Source of the DNA: Mortierella alpina
Lineage: Eukaryota > Mortierellomycota > Mortierellomycetes > Mortierellales > Mortierellaceae
DNA: 64,000 nucleotides
NCBI GenBank assembly: GCA_029449245.1
Contig: JANATF010000001.1
Coordinates: 558,001-622,000, forward strand
Direction: 5' to 3'
The notes under the pieces were generated by a model. That model was not told the origin of the DNA, did no database searches, and was given only the letters and a program-made list of their open reading frames with translations. Below, in pieces: positions 39,176 through 49,900 of the stretch (within the stretch, counting starts at the first letter, position 1; the number at the start of each line of letters is the position of its first letter). The position numbers and the translations under genes are program-made.

Positions 39176-40018
39176 GAACCCCCATGACTGTCATTGTATT
39201 GGTCTCGGCTCCTGTAAGAGACCTGGGTCGATTCTGACCATGCAGGTAAACTGTCTTTCACGCAGCTGGGAAGGAAGCGTAACCCTTGCGCGTAACCCGC
39301 GACATTGGTTGATGCAAACATTTTCGCGTTCCTTTGCTCCCCTGCTTCAAAAAAAAAAGGAAGGACATCAAGCAGAAGCCACCCCATCAGGTCGCGGGTA
39401 CGTATACCGCAATTGATACAATTTCTCTTAAATCTCAAATTTTCAACATGAATATCGACGACAGTGAGGGTACAATATACCGCAAGTCATGCCATGCAAG
39501 AAGCGGCGAGAGGCCTAAGCTTCGCTTTGTGCGAGGAAAACAATAAAAAGCACAAGAAATGGTAAACCACAAGTGCATGTAGTGGTGAGGGCTGAAGCAT
39601 TTGGATAACACACCGTGTCGAGGATTGACGCCAGAATGCACAATCGTCTAGAAGACAGCGACCATGCTCAATTGTCTGTTTCCGTCACTTATTGTAGGAT
39701 AGTCTATTAATATACAACATTTGCGCTTCAAAGGTAGAGGGAAACCCACATTGCATCCGCCCCTTGAGGCATACATGCATACGATAGTCCATCCACTCGC
39801 TTCTCACTTTATGCAAAATCATTGTTGACATGATTACGGAGTGTATCCATGGCATTGAGCAGGGGATTGCACCAGTGCTGTACTACATCGATCACATCAG
39901 CCGGAAGGGTGGAGAGGCCCTGAGAAATAGGGGTGGGTGGTATGCTATGCCCGCGTCCAAGACTACAGGATGGAAAAGGCAGAAAGGATGACAGAAGGAT
40001 CAATGGTGCCATGTGGCG

Positions 40019-40026
40019 TATAAAAG
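40019..40026 (+). promoter_or_regulatory. TATA box of secreted-protein gene 3
   Basis: TATAAAAG in the context GCGTATAAAAGTAGACACC, the same layout as units 1 and 2. Confidence 0.75.
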
Positions 40027-40136
40027 TAGACACCATCCCCCGCCATTACCTTGCCTACACACTCCATCGGACTCCTCTTCTTTTCCAGACCAACCTACCC
40101 TCCATACTCCCAGTCTTCCAATCATCTATCTCTTAG

Positions 40137-40223
40137 GTAGAATCTTTGGCATTGATTGTCTCGTAAAAAGTACCTTCATCGGTTCTCATTAACTTGACCT
40201 ATGTTTCCTTTTGATCAATCTAG
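40137..40223 (+). other. 5'UTR intron of secreted-protein gene 3
   Basis: Donor TTAG|GTAGAA, acceptor ATCTAG, two bases before the ATG region. It has the same position as in the other copies. Confidence 0.65.
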
Positions 40224-40224
40224 C

Positions 40225-40554
40225 ATGAAGTCTATCTCGTTCGCGCTTTTGGGGTTGTTCGCATCTGTTGCCTACGGAATCGTGTGCAAGTCTAATCCCA
40301 GAAAATGCCCCGGTGGTCTTGCCGTTCGTGAAGTTGATGAGTGTTTGGAAGCAGGATACAAGTACCCAAACTTTTGGGTCTGCCTCCAAGATGACCTGCG
40401 CTCTCACGCTCGCGAATGGAGACATTCGGTCGAGAAGCAAGCCTGCGACGGTCCCCAGGGCCTTGAGAATGGTTGCCTCTTTCCCGGCATGAGTTGTGAC
40501 GCCAACTGGCAGTGTTGCAGCGGAACCTGCTCCAAGCAAGGCTGGTGCTACTAG
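40225..40554 (+). CDS. Small secreted cysteine-rich protein 3, knottin-like C terminus
   Basis: The third copy has 109 residues. The signal peptide is identical to copy 1, and 11 cysteines are kept despite one missing residue before the core. It is the most diverged in the front part (NPRKCPGGLAVREVDEC) and in knot loops 1-2 (FPGMSCDANWQ), while LRSHAREWRHSVEKQACDGP is unchanged. The pattern of frozen core and shifting loops is what one expects if loops contact a changing partner, but recent duplication with gene conversion would also leave an identical core. Confidence 0.85.
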   Translation: MKSISFALLGLFASVAYGIVCKSNPRKCPGGLAVREVDECLEAGYKYPNFWVCLQDDLRSHAREWRHSVEKQACDGPQGLENGCLFPGMSCDANWQCCSGTCSKQGWCY

Positions 40555-41134
40555 TGGGACCTATTGATTCTTTTTTTTGCGGCCTATGGATTTCATGCCG
40601 TTCAAACAGGAGCCATAAATTACCCAAAGATCAAGACGCAAGGCTCGATGCCAAGAGGTCGCTCTTTGTCATACTGACAGGCAAATCCTTTTAATATAAT
40701 CTTTTGGACGCGACTAGGTTAGCTGTATATACAATGTCTTTGGTTCCTCTTTTGATTTCCTCCTGCGACTACCATAGACGTGGTCTACAGCAAATGAAGT
40801 GAAAATACACCAGCATGAGCCACATGGATGGTGTTCTTTGCTTTCATTCATATGATAGGTTTATTGTCCATGGACAGAGAAAAGAAAAGGGCACAAATAT
40901 GGTACAGAAGTAACAACGGAATGAGTGGGTCAAATGGCTGCAGTAAAAGAACACATTGCAAAGATAGAAACACAACAATTAATAGAAAAAAAGAGCATAC
41001 GTGAGAATGTGAACAACAAGTGTTGACAATGCGAAGACATTGCGAAAATAGGACGACAACGGAAAAAGAAAAAAGAAATAGAAAAAAAAAAAGAAACGAG
41101 TGCAACAGCTCTTTGTGGGCACACAGAGTCCTTT

Positions 41135-44100
41135 CTACATGCGGGAATATCCAGCCGTGCGGAACCCGAGTTCAGGCTGCTTCTTGTCCAGTGAAATGTC
41201 CTTCCAGGTGACAGTCTTGTTGTAGCCATCATGGAACTGGATCTTGCAGTTTAGTCTGCTGTGAGTAACACTCTCAATGACTCCCGAATAGTACATATTG
41301 TCGTTCCATCGGGCCCAAACCGAGAGGCCGGGCTTCAGTTTTTTGACCATCATGTCCTTCCACGTGTTGTACTCTGTCTCCCTTTCCTTTGTCTGTCGCT
41401 AATGGGGGTGGGGGGAAGGAAAACGAGAGAAGTCGGAACGGTTAGAAGGTATTCGACCTCAGTCTGACAGAAATAAAAACCTCACAATAAAAGAGAAATG
41501 CCTTACAGGATCGTGAGTGGGACAGTAAACATGGTATTCGATGCTTTCCGTTTCCTCCTGCGTGACCTCTTCCACATGCATTCCCGCCTTGTCAGCGCAA
41601 CTGGCGTGCATCGCGCGAATGCACTTGCCTCTGCAGCATTGGATACAGGCTCCGACTTTTTTCTCGCAAATAAAACAGCGCTATGAAGGACAATGATGCC
41701 AGATTGATTCGGGTTAATTGGACCGCGCGGTGAAAAATGTTGCTCTCCATGGTGTGTGTGCCAAATGACACCCTTACCAATTTTCTCCGAGCAGCAGGTA
41801 CACCCTTCACATGGACGATAACGTCGTCATCCTCTTCTCCAGACATGTACGTTTCCGGAATGTACTGAGCGCAAAGCATATGGCAGTATTTTCCATTGTC
41901 GGTGGGAAGTAATTCGCCGTCATAGTCCAAAAGTGGACAAAAGCAACACTATTGAAGAATAAAGGACGACAATATTCTTGGTGAATTCAAGGAATCTATA
42001 AGAGGGAGTAATGCATTGGCAGCAGTACACACAAGCACAACGTGCACGTACCTCTGGTTTCGTTTCTGCTTTTGCCTTCTTACTGGAAGATAACGCAGTG
42101 CCATTTGACGACTTGTCGACAGTTGCTCTACTGGGTCTACTAGATTTGCTGGTAGCTTGATCCGTCTCCATGTGAAGATCCGTATCAACAGCCTCTTCCT
42201 TACTGGATCGCTTTCGTTTCCGGGGCGTATCGTCTGGCGTCTGTTGCGTCGTCTCTTCCTTCATTTCCACGTCTGTCGTCTTTTTGCTGGACCGGCTCTT
42301 GGATCGTGACGTCTCCATTGCAGCTTCCGCGAGTGCGGCGTTGTTTTTGGATGATTGAAAGATGGCCTCGACGTCGATCTGAACACTGTCATTGATGCAC
42401 TTGCAGGATTCCGCCTTGCGTCCAATGGGGATCCAGTCGCTGAGCGCAAAGTTGATCGACTCTGCGCAGTTGAACCCCAAGTTGTATCCAGAATGGTACG
42501 CGAATGGGAATGTGAGGACAAACTCGCCCTCATGCTGAACCAGCCGGTTAACAGGGACACCATCCGTGGCCAGCTTTGTGGGAGAAAGCAAATACGTCTT
42601 ATGGCGCAGAAACTGAGGACAGTTTTTGTAGTCGGACGAAAATATTCCCTGTGCAATGCATTCGAAACGACTACTGTTTTCCGGTCGGATGCAGTACCAC
42701 TGCTTAGGTGCTCCGAAATGCAGATAATTGATCGAATATAGGTCCATGTCCTCAACGTGCCATGCAAAAGTTGCCTTCCACATCCCGAAATACAGGTATG
42801 GCGTATTGACTCCTGGTAGGTTCTGATCAATCTTTGAGAGTAAGTCTCCCAAACACTGGGTATTCCATGAAGTCGTCCTTTCGTCAAATAATGATCCTAA
42901 ATTACAGTTGCAACAGCAAAAAGCAATGACGGCAGTGAGTTAGCCGCACTAAACACAGCCCCTGTGATTCTGCCCGATTTTGTAGTATATCCTGCTGCAT
43001 AGATGCAATCCTCAGTGTCCATCCAGTTAGTGCAATGTAGGTGCCATGAGAGTCCAGGACTTGTTTCTCGCCTTTGCGTTGAATGTCTCTGAATAGCCGT
43101 TTTTTTCTGATCTATAAATCCTGATGCTGCAATATCCATGAGCGTTGGCGTGACCTCGAGCCGAGACTTACCAGACATGTCAGCCCCATACATTGGCTGA
43201 ACAAACGTGAGGTTGCGCCAGTAGTTCCGCTCAACTTCTTTGCAGTATTCCACAGTATAGTCTTCTCCATGCTCAATCTTGTAATCCGTCATGGGTGGCT
43301 CAATCTTTTCTTGCTCTGCTGCCTTGGCTTCCTTCTGCTTACTGCTGTTGCCATTGTTGCTGCTATTGGTGTTGATTGCTGCGGGTGCGACTGTAATATC
43401 GTCCTTTGTCTCTGGAACAAAGGAAGAGAGCGAGTCCTGAATTGTTGGGCGTCGCGAGGTTGGAGAGGGACTGGAAGCCCTGCGGAGGAAATGCCTGCGG
43501 GCCAAATTATCAGGTCCAAGAGTCGCCTGCGAGGGTTGGTCAGGGCTATGATTCACAGAGGCGGTGGCACTGGATGGGACGAGGGCATCCGGTGAGTCCT
43601 GCGCCATGAAGTGTTCAGCCGTGTCCGGGTTATGTGTTGGTGTGGTAGGGATAGAGTCGGTCTCCACAGGCACAATTGCTGATTGCACCGCACCAGCTGG
43701 CTTGCGATTTCTCTTCCGTCGCGGGAGGGGGTCGGCAGGCCCATGCGGGGCTCCCTTTCGACTTGGTGGACGGTGGTCAGAATCCTGTGAGAGGGTCTTA
43801 AACTCTGCAACAGAATACGACTTCCTGGACTCGATGTTCGTCTGGGTGTATGTGCCCTTGGTGCCCCGGATGTGTTGGATGATAGGAGTCTTGATTCGTA
43901 CAGACGCCAGGCGCTCAGAAAGATCTGGAAGGGCAGCGGTCCTTGATAGCAAAGTGGAAACAAAAGAGTGTGAGTAGAGGGCTTCCTTTTTTTTTTTTTT
44001 TTTTGCTGTGCACCAAGTGTTAGGTGTTACTCACCATTCTTTGGGAGGAATGATCTTGACAAGACCTGCTTCACGGCCGTAGCTGACAATGGACTCTACA

Positions 44101-44204
44101 AACGTTGGAAAGTCCTTGAACTGCTCCATAGTGGGGCGGAAGACAGGGATGCCACCGGCAACATTGTCGTAGTAGTGGTCAGGTTTGATGTCGATTAAGG
44201 TCAT
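41135..44204 (-). CDS. KDM4: KDM4-like JmjC histone lysine demethylase with PHD fingers and Tudor-like end
   Basis: This is an Fe(II)/2-oxoglutarate dioxygenase expected to remove methyl groups from H3K9/K36. Exons 44204..44035, 43941..43172, 42896..42052, 41948..41778, 41680..41507 and 41398..41135 give 797 residues. The order is JmjN at residues about 10-60 (IPVFRPTMEQFKDFPTFVES); a low-complexity linker (about 70-230) inside which the JmjN/JmjC pair is split; then JmjC with NTPYLYFGMWKATFAWHVED (iron ligands His and Glu), APKQWYCIRP, and YHSGYNLGFNCAES (third ligand His); and CKC of the structural zinc site. A basic, Lys/Arg-rich linker follows, then two Cys/His zinc modules of extended-PHD type (FCPLLDYDGELL, CFICEKKVGACIQC, CIRAMHASC). 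The end is a Tudor-like segment (GLSVWARWNDNMYYSGVI). Yeast Rph1/Gis1 use C2H2 fingers instead. Confidence 0.9.
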
Positions 44205-45386
44205 GGTTCTCAAGAGCTGCTGAGCAGTGGTGTGCAATAGACTGTCGCTTGCAGGAGTTGCGAGCTGAAGTGGACAAGGCTGTCTAGAGTAAGCTGGAGT
44301 GACAAGAGAAGTGTTAGTCCATGAAAAGCCGAGAGGAAGGGGAGGAGAGAGTGAGAATGTGTATGTGTGTGTGTGTGTATGTGCAAGAGAGAGAAAAGGG
44401 ACGAGGAGGAGATAATGATATAGAGCTTGTGTCTGTGGGGAGAGAAAGAGAGTGGAGTAGCCCAAAGGAAGGAGGAAGACCAAGCGGAAGGGGCTGCGAG
44501 ACAGCACACACACACACACGCAGGCCTGGGATGTGGGTGGAAGCGAGCCCAAGTGCGACAGGGCACACCTGACAAAGCTGGGCCAGAACGCCTCTAATAG
44601 TTACGTGGCCAGCGCAGGGCATGCGAGGCACTGGCGAGGCACTCGCGAGGCAAGGGGGCGTGCTGGGTGTGGGCGTTTGCTTAAGCGGGCGTCGCAGCAT
44701 GAAAAGGAGAGGAGGCTGTTGCGGTGACGAAGGGGAGTGTGCAGTCAGCCAGTCCTTCTGGGCTGGCCAGGAAGGGGCACAGTCGGGGGAGGAGGCAATA
44801 TCGCCTGGAGGCACTGTCCTGCTCTGCATCTCTTGCTCTGCATCTCTGGACTGTGTGCAGCACCAGGCTATGCAGTTGCAATGAAACACAGCTGACGAGG
44901 TGCGGCATCGCACGCCACGAGCGCAGAGATGCTGAGGCAAGGTTGGACACAAAGAAACAAGCGCTGCCTTGTGCACCAATGACCGCATTGAGTCCATAGA
45001 CGAGGTATGCATTGCCAATAGCCTTTGAGCGCTACCTACTGGAAGAACAATTGCTGGACGGGGCAGCAAAGGGTGCAAAGGGTACAGAGGGTGCAAAGAG
45101 GGTGTAATCGGGAAGGCAAGGGTCGAGTGTCGGTCAGGATCGGGGCTGCGGGTCGTTACGTTGGTGGTTTTGATTCAGTTGATTCGTGAGTGCGCTGTAG
45201 GAGGCAGTGGCGTCAGGAGAGTCGGATGAGGAGGTGGATGCAGGGATGCAGGAGCAGGGACGAGTGCGGGTGCGGACAGAACAGAACAGAATGGATGGAT
45301 GCGCCAGTTGGGAAATCAGATGGACATGAAAGCAGGCGAGAGAGGGTGAAAGAAGGAAAGAGCAAGAGCAGGGAGCAGGAGCACGA

Positions 45387-45424
45387 GAGAGAGAACGAGA
45401 GAGAGAACGAGAGAGAGAACGAGA
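45387..45424. repeat. Tandem 12-bp repeat
   Basis: About three copies of GAGAGAGAACGA in a purine-rich stretch. Non-coding by any frame I trust. Confidence 0.8.
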
Positions 45425-46017
45425 GTGTGATTGAGACAACAAATAAAAAAAAACTCCCTCCAATTTTTTTTTTCCCTCTGTTGTTTATTTTCGTCGTCAG
45501 TCCGTCAGTCCGTCAGTCCGTCAGTCTGGCCAGGCTGCCGTTTCTGTCCTCTTCTCTCTAGGGGGCAGCCCGCTTTTGCTATTGCGGATGCGCCGCATAT
45601 GGGCTACGCCCAGCACTCCAGAACAGTGGTCTCCCTTCCCCCCTCTCTCTCTCTGCACTCTGATCTTCTCTCGATCTCGCACATCTGCCACCCATTTGCT
45701 CACCACAGTACCCGGGTCCGGCTAGCCGCGCTGTGCTGCTGCGATCGCTCCGACTTGGCTACGCTACCCTCCGCCTGTGTTCCCAGGGTCTCGGGGCATT
45801 CCAAACTCAGTGTTCCATGTGGGCTTCGTAGATCTCGTAGTACTGTCGATCATGTGATCCGTACCTGCACTCAAGATGATCCTTGTTGCCAGGTTCCCGG
45901 TCCTCAGCTGGAGGTAGTTCAGCGTGATAAACGTAGTTTGTTTTCATGTATCCCTGCGAGGCAAGAAAAAAGAAAATCCAAGCTAGTGCTCGTGAGTGAG
46001 CACTTGAATATTAAATA

Positions 46018-46440
46018 TTAGCTGGTTGCACAACAGGTGTCTTCTCCGCCTCTGCTCTTCGGCGTGGCAGCAAAAAGGTTGTCAAGTATTGTATACATAG
46101 ACGTGACAAGGACAACTGCTTCTATGAGGATGCGACAACTCTCATCTTGCTGTATACTGTAGTATCTCAAGCGCTCAATAGCAATTGCAGTGACGGGATC
46201 TGCAAGCGCCCAAGCAACCACATATCTCGCATGCCTCAGTCTATTGCCTTTTGCCAATTGCCAGCAAGGTTTGTAGTCTATGAGCTGCAGGTGAACAGCA
46301 CTGTGGTGGTGGCCAGATGATACATAGGTTCTGGCCCTAGACTCGAGAGTGTCGAGGGGACATTCCTGGCATAGAGCTGTAACCATGAGCGAACGGGGTG
46401 CCGTGATAAAGGTATACACACTATACACACTATACACCAC
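46018..46440 (-). CDS. Hypothetical 140-residue open frame
   Basis: An uninterrupted minus-strand frame whose first residues come from a CACTATACA repeat (MVYSVYSVYT). The remainder is of mixed composition (RYVVAWALADPVTAIAIERL, LVTSMYTILDNLFAA) and somewhat hydrophobic. There is no recognised family, no clear promoter and no introns. It may be chance or a lineage-specific gene. Confidence 0.2.
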   Translation of the reverse strand: MVYSVYSVYTFITAPRSLMVTALCQECPLDTLESRARTYVSSGHHHSAVHLQLIDYKPCWQLAKGNRLRHARYVVAWALADPVTAIAIERLRYYSIQQDESCRILIEAVVLVTSMYTILDNLFAATPKSRGGEDTCCATS

Positions 46441-46981
46441 TGTGTATGAGAGACACTAGGGCGCGCGTGCAACCTTGCTGGCTGCAATTTATCTAATAGG
46501 GTTCTTTTCATCTCACAAAGTTTATACAAAGTACACCCTTGCAGCTCGAGGGAGTTCTTCATCTCGAACATCCTTTCGAAAGCGCACTGCTCATTGCTTT
46601 CATCTTTCCTCAATCGTCCTCCTTCTCTCTCTCTCCATCTCCTCCATCTCCTCCCCTCCACTCCACACGCCATCCCCTCTCCTCCTTCCTCCTCCCCACC
46701 CTCCGCTCGCTCGCTCCTCCTTCTGAATGCCCCGCCCGTCAAGAAGGAGCACGACGCTGCAGAATTTCATGACACCTCCCCCTACCTTGCTAGTCGCTTA
46801 CACACCACGGTCTTTAGTACCTGCCCCTTTATCACGCACCAGCCGATTCCCGCCAATTTCTATCCATGACCTCGGTCATCCCTCAGCCGCTGCCACCGCC
46901 GTACACTCTTGAAGGACGACAAGAAGTGTACGTGCCACAATACAATCGTAGTCAAGGAGACGACCGTCCCTTGTCCCCAGA

Positions 46982-49900
46982 ATGGCACCATCCTGTACAG
47001 CAGCAGCACCCGTTCCACCTGCCATCTCATCCTCATCCTCCTCCCCATACTCTGCACGATCAATCACATCTCTGCCCTATTGCTCGCCATCACTCTCAGG
47101 AACGATCCGGCAGAGATCCCACTCTCCGCTCGAAAACCACGAAGCGCGTCAGCAAAGCCCTACCATTGGATCCATTGATGAAGCAACGAAAGAGGACTTC
47201 CAAGCTTATGCATATGGTAAGTACACTTCAATTCGTACGACAGGACAACGCACAGTACGTCTTGGGAGATTCCAAATTTACGCGCCATGAAACATATTAC
47301 TTTGGCACAGAAAAACAAAAAAAGAGAGAGCTAAAGAGAGGATAAGTGCTGTGGAGGAGAGAGAGGGCGTCGAGGCGGACAGGTGAAGATCGAGGACTGT
47401 TGGCCAAGACAGACCTTAAAAAAAGTGGAGAGACCTATTTCATTCGTTGTTCGCATTATGCATGCCACACACGAGACTTGCCTTCTGGCATGTTTGTCGC
47501 ATGCCGATAGCACACGACAATGCAGGCACATCGGCTTTTGCTGTTGAAGGTGAGGGTAAATTATATTTTATGGGACAGAAGAGGAGAAAACGAGCTGTCT
47601 GCTACTATTGCTCTGATACCCCCTGGAGACTACCCCCTGGAGACTGGAAACAAGTCAAGCTCACAGGGAAGTGCAAAAAAAAGGGAAGGACAAAAAAAAA
47701 AAAGAGGCGCTGAATACGTAACTGGAGACGCCCACAGCTGTGGTTTGAGTGACATTTTTTTGCTCAGGAACTGGTGTGTCGAGCCTGAGAGGTACCTCTT
47801 GAGCGAGGACTAGAGAGAGCTCTTGCCCTATGGCAATAGTCCGATGGGGAACAGGGATCGTTTCAACACAACAGACCCTACCTACTCAATGTCCTCCAGC
47901 ATGGTCTATTTCTGGCATCGTCTTTTGCTTATGCAGCCATTGGTGTATTGCGTATATGCAGCTGCCAGGTGGTGGCAGAAATGGGCCTGGAAGGCTGCAA
48001 TCAAAGAGAAGGCTAGAGCCTAATATATGGAGGGTCGCGATGACAGGGTTGCGTGGTGCACCGTTTGCGTATCTGGCTGCCAATGTTTTGATAACGTCTG
48101 TTGTTGTTTTCGACACGGGGAAGGGGGGTCAGGCTTGCTGGCCACGATGCACCAAGGCGTGTGGGAGCATGCGCATAATATACCCATGCACCGTGTGCGA
48201 GTCGTGTCGGTAGCTATTGGTGGGAAGAGCAAGTACTCGAAAGCCTCAGCTTAATTTCATTTCGAGAACAGGGGCGAAAGATACATTCTAGCATTGCACA
48301 AAGGTACCCGCCGTGTGATACGCCATTAATGCACGTCGCACACCTGCACCACTCGCGCATCAGGTCGACGTGCGGTGTTTCCGCGTCCACTTCAGAGCAA
48401 ACACACACGAAACGACTCTTTCCTTTTTCTCTCTTCCTTGCCTCTCTCCCCCTGCCGTCACCTTTGTGCTGCTTTGTTGACTCTATCGATAAAGACAGAC
48501 TCTTGCCAAGGCTTCCTTCCTTGTCATCTTCCACTGTTAACAGAGCTCGTCCTCACACCTTTTACCTCCACCAGAGCAAGCGAGACCCCGACAGCGCTAC
48601 CCACCCTCAGAAGGACCAGTTCCTCCCCCCCGCACCTTCGTTTGCACCCCCTCTCAACCCAACGCAGCAGCAAGACTCTGCAGGCAAGGATCCAGCCCAG
48701 CACGACTGTGTCCCCTACATACCCCCGGCGATCAAAAAGGGCCTTGTCATCGATCGGCCGTACAGCTATTACAAAGTCGCACCAAAAGAGCCACAGCGAG
48801 TCACGCGCATCGACAACCCTTTCGGACCACCAGCACCAGCGCCCGGACCTGCTGTGCCTATCGGGAACCCTGGTAGCAGTGGTTCAAACTATTATACCCA
48901 CCCCTCGCAACGGAATCCCTTTGAGGCACCCATTCAGTTCCAGCCCTTTCGCCGCCCCTCGCAGCAACAACAACAACAACAACAACACCAGCAGCAGCAG
49001 CAGCAGCCGCCGCCGTTGCACCAGACAACTGCACGTAGGGAGAACCCTAAAAAAGAGCGACCTGATCCTGAGGATTCGATCCCAGTCGAACCTGTGTCGT
49101 CCTCTGCGCCAACAGCGACCATGATGGCCAGCGTCATGCCAGAGACCCTGCCCACGCAACATCCCCACCACACGCGCGAGCGATCCAATTCAGATCGATA
49201 CCAGAGATCGGCCTCTCCTCGGGGGGACAAAAGTACAGCGGGCATGAACCGAAGACCCTCAGATGCCGTAAGCATTTTTTTTTGATGATATCAGCTTAGG
49301 AGCACGTACGGCGTCCAGGTCAATCATCGCTGATCATTATTTTTTTCCTAACAGAATAACCACCTGGTACGGAGCCATAGCAGCGGTAGCGGTGGCGTGC
49401 TCCAGAGCAGACAGCAGTACCAGCAAGAGCAGCACCAGCGTCAGCTAGAGCAGCAGAGTCAGGCATCGGAGGACCGACATGCTCCTATTCGCAAGGGTTC
49501 GGGTAGCAATCTCCTACGTCTCGCACGCAAGGCGTCCGATTCTGCACTGAAGAGTGTTGGCTTGAGCAGAAAGTCTTCGGATAAGGCCATCAAGGCGGCC
49601 CAGGCAAAGGATGCTGCTGCCAACGGGCAGTCGTATGCACAGAATTCACAGAACTGGGGACAACAGGGTTGGTCGCAACCGTCCCTACAGCATGCAGACT
49701 CTGCTCGTCAAGGTAAACAGACATAAACACATCTCGATGTCCCCCCCCTCCATTCTCCAGCACTTGCGTCTAACAGAGCGCTCATTTATCCGGCGTTTTA
49801 GGCGATGATCAAATACACACCTTCCCCAGGACGTTCGAGGTCGAGCTGGGCCGTAAGAAGTCGCTACCAGAATCTAAGTCATCATCAACAGACCACCGGA

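Larger units (their letters stand above)
35570..40710 (+). repeat. Three tandem units of about 1.7 kb (RAX2 SH3 end plus secreted-protein gene)
   Basis: Three direct repeats are visible: about 35570-37250, 37250-38990 and 38990-40710. Start codons of the secreted-protein genes lie 1720 and 1702 bases apart. Matching SH3-exon sequence lies 1710 bases apart between units 1 and 2. Each unit holds, in order, SH3-exon sequence, non-coding DNA, a TATA box, a 5'UTR intron and the short coding region. Only unit 1 has an intact SH3, because there it is the real end of RAX2. This implies duplication of a segment whose left edge lay inside the RAX2 last exon. Confidence 0.88.
44205..46981. other. Long intergenic region with several short tandem repeats
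   Basis: This 2.8 kb has no gene I can support. It contains a 12-base repeat GAGAGAGAACGA (about 45387-45424), an 8-base repeat TCCGTCAG (about 45499-45526), a CACTATACA repeat (about 46414-46440) and several purine/pyrimidine-biased stretches. A minus-strand frame of 140 codons (46440..46018) is listed separately. The part next to 44204 is probably the KDM4 promoter. Confidence 0.4.

Noticed and set aside
36936-39438. Long minus-strand frames across the secreted-protein array
   Set aside because: They are antisense shadows of the repeated units and recur in each copy with breaks. The plus strand carries the signal peptides, TATA boxes and introns.
44314-45096. A 260-codon minus-strand frame upstream of KDM4
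   Set aside because: Begins with no good context, is rich in Ser/Pro/Leu/Cys from CT-biased DNA, and includes the GT/CA microsatellite. Looks like promoter and leader sequence.
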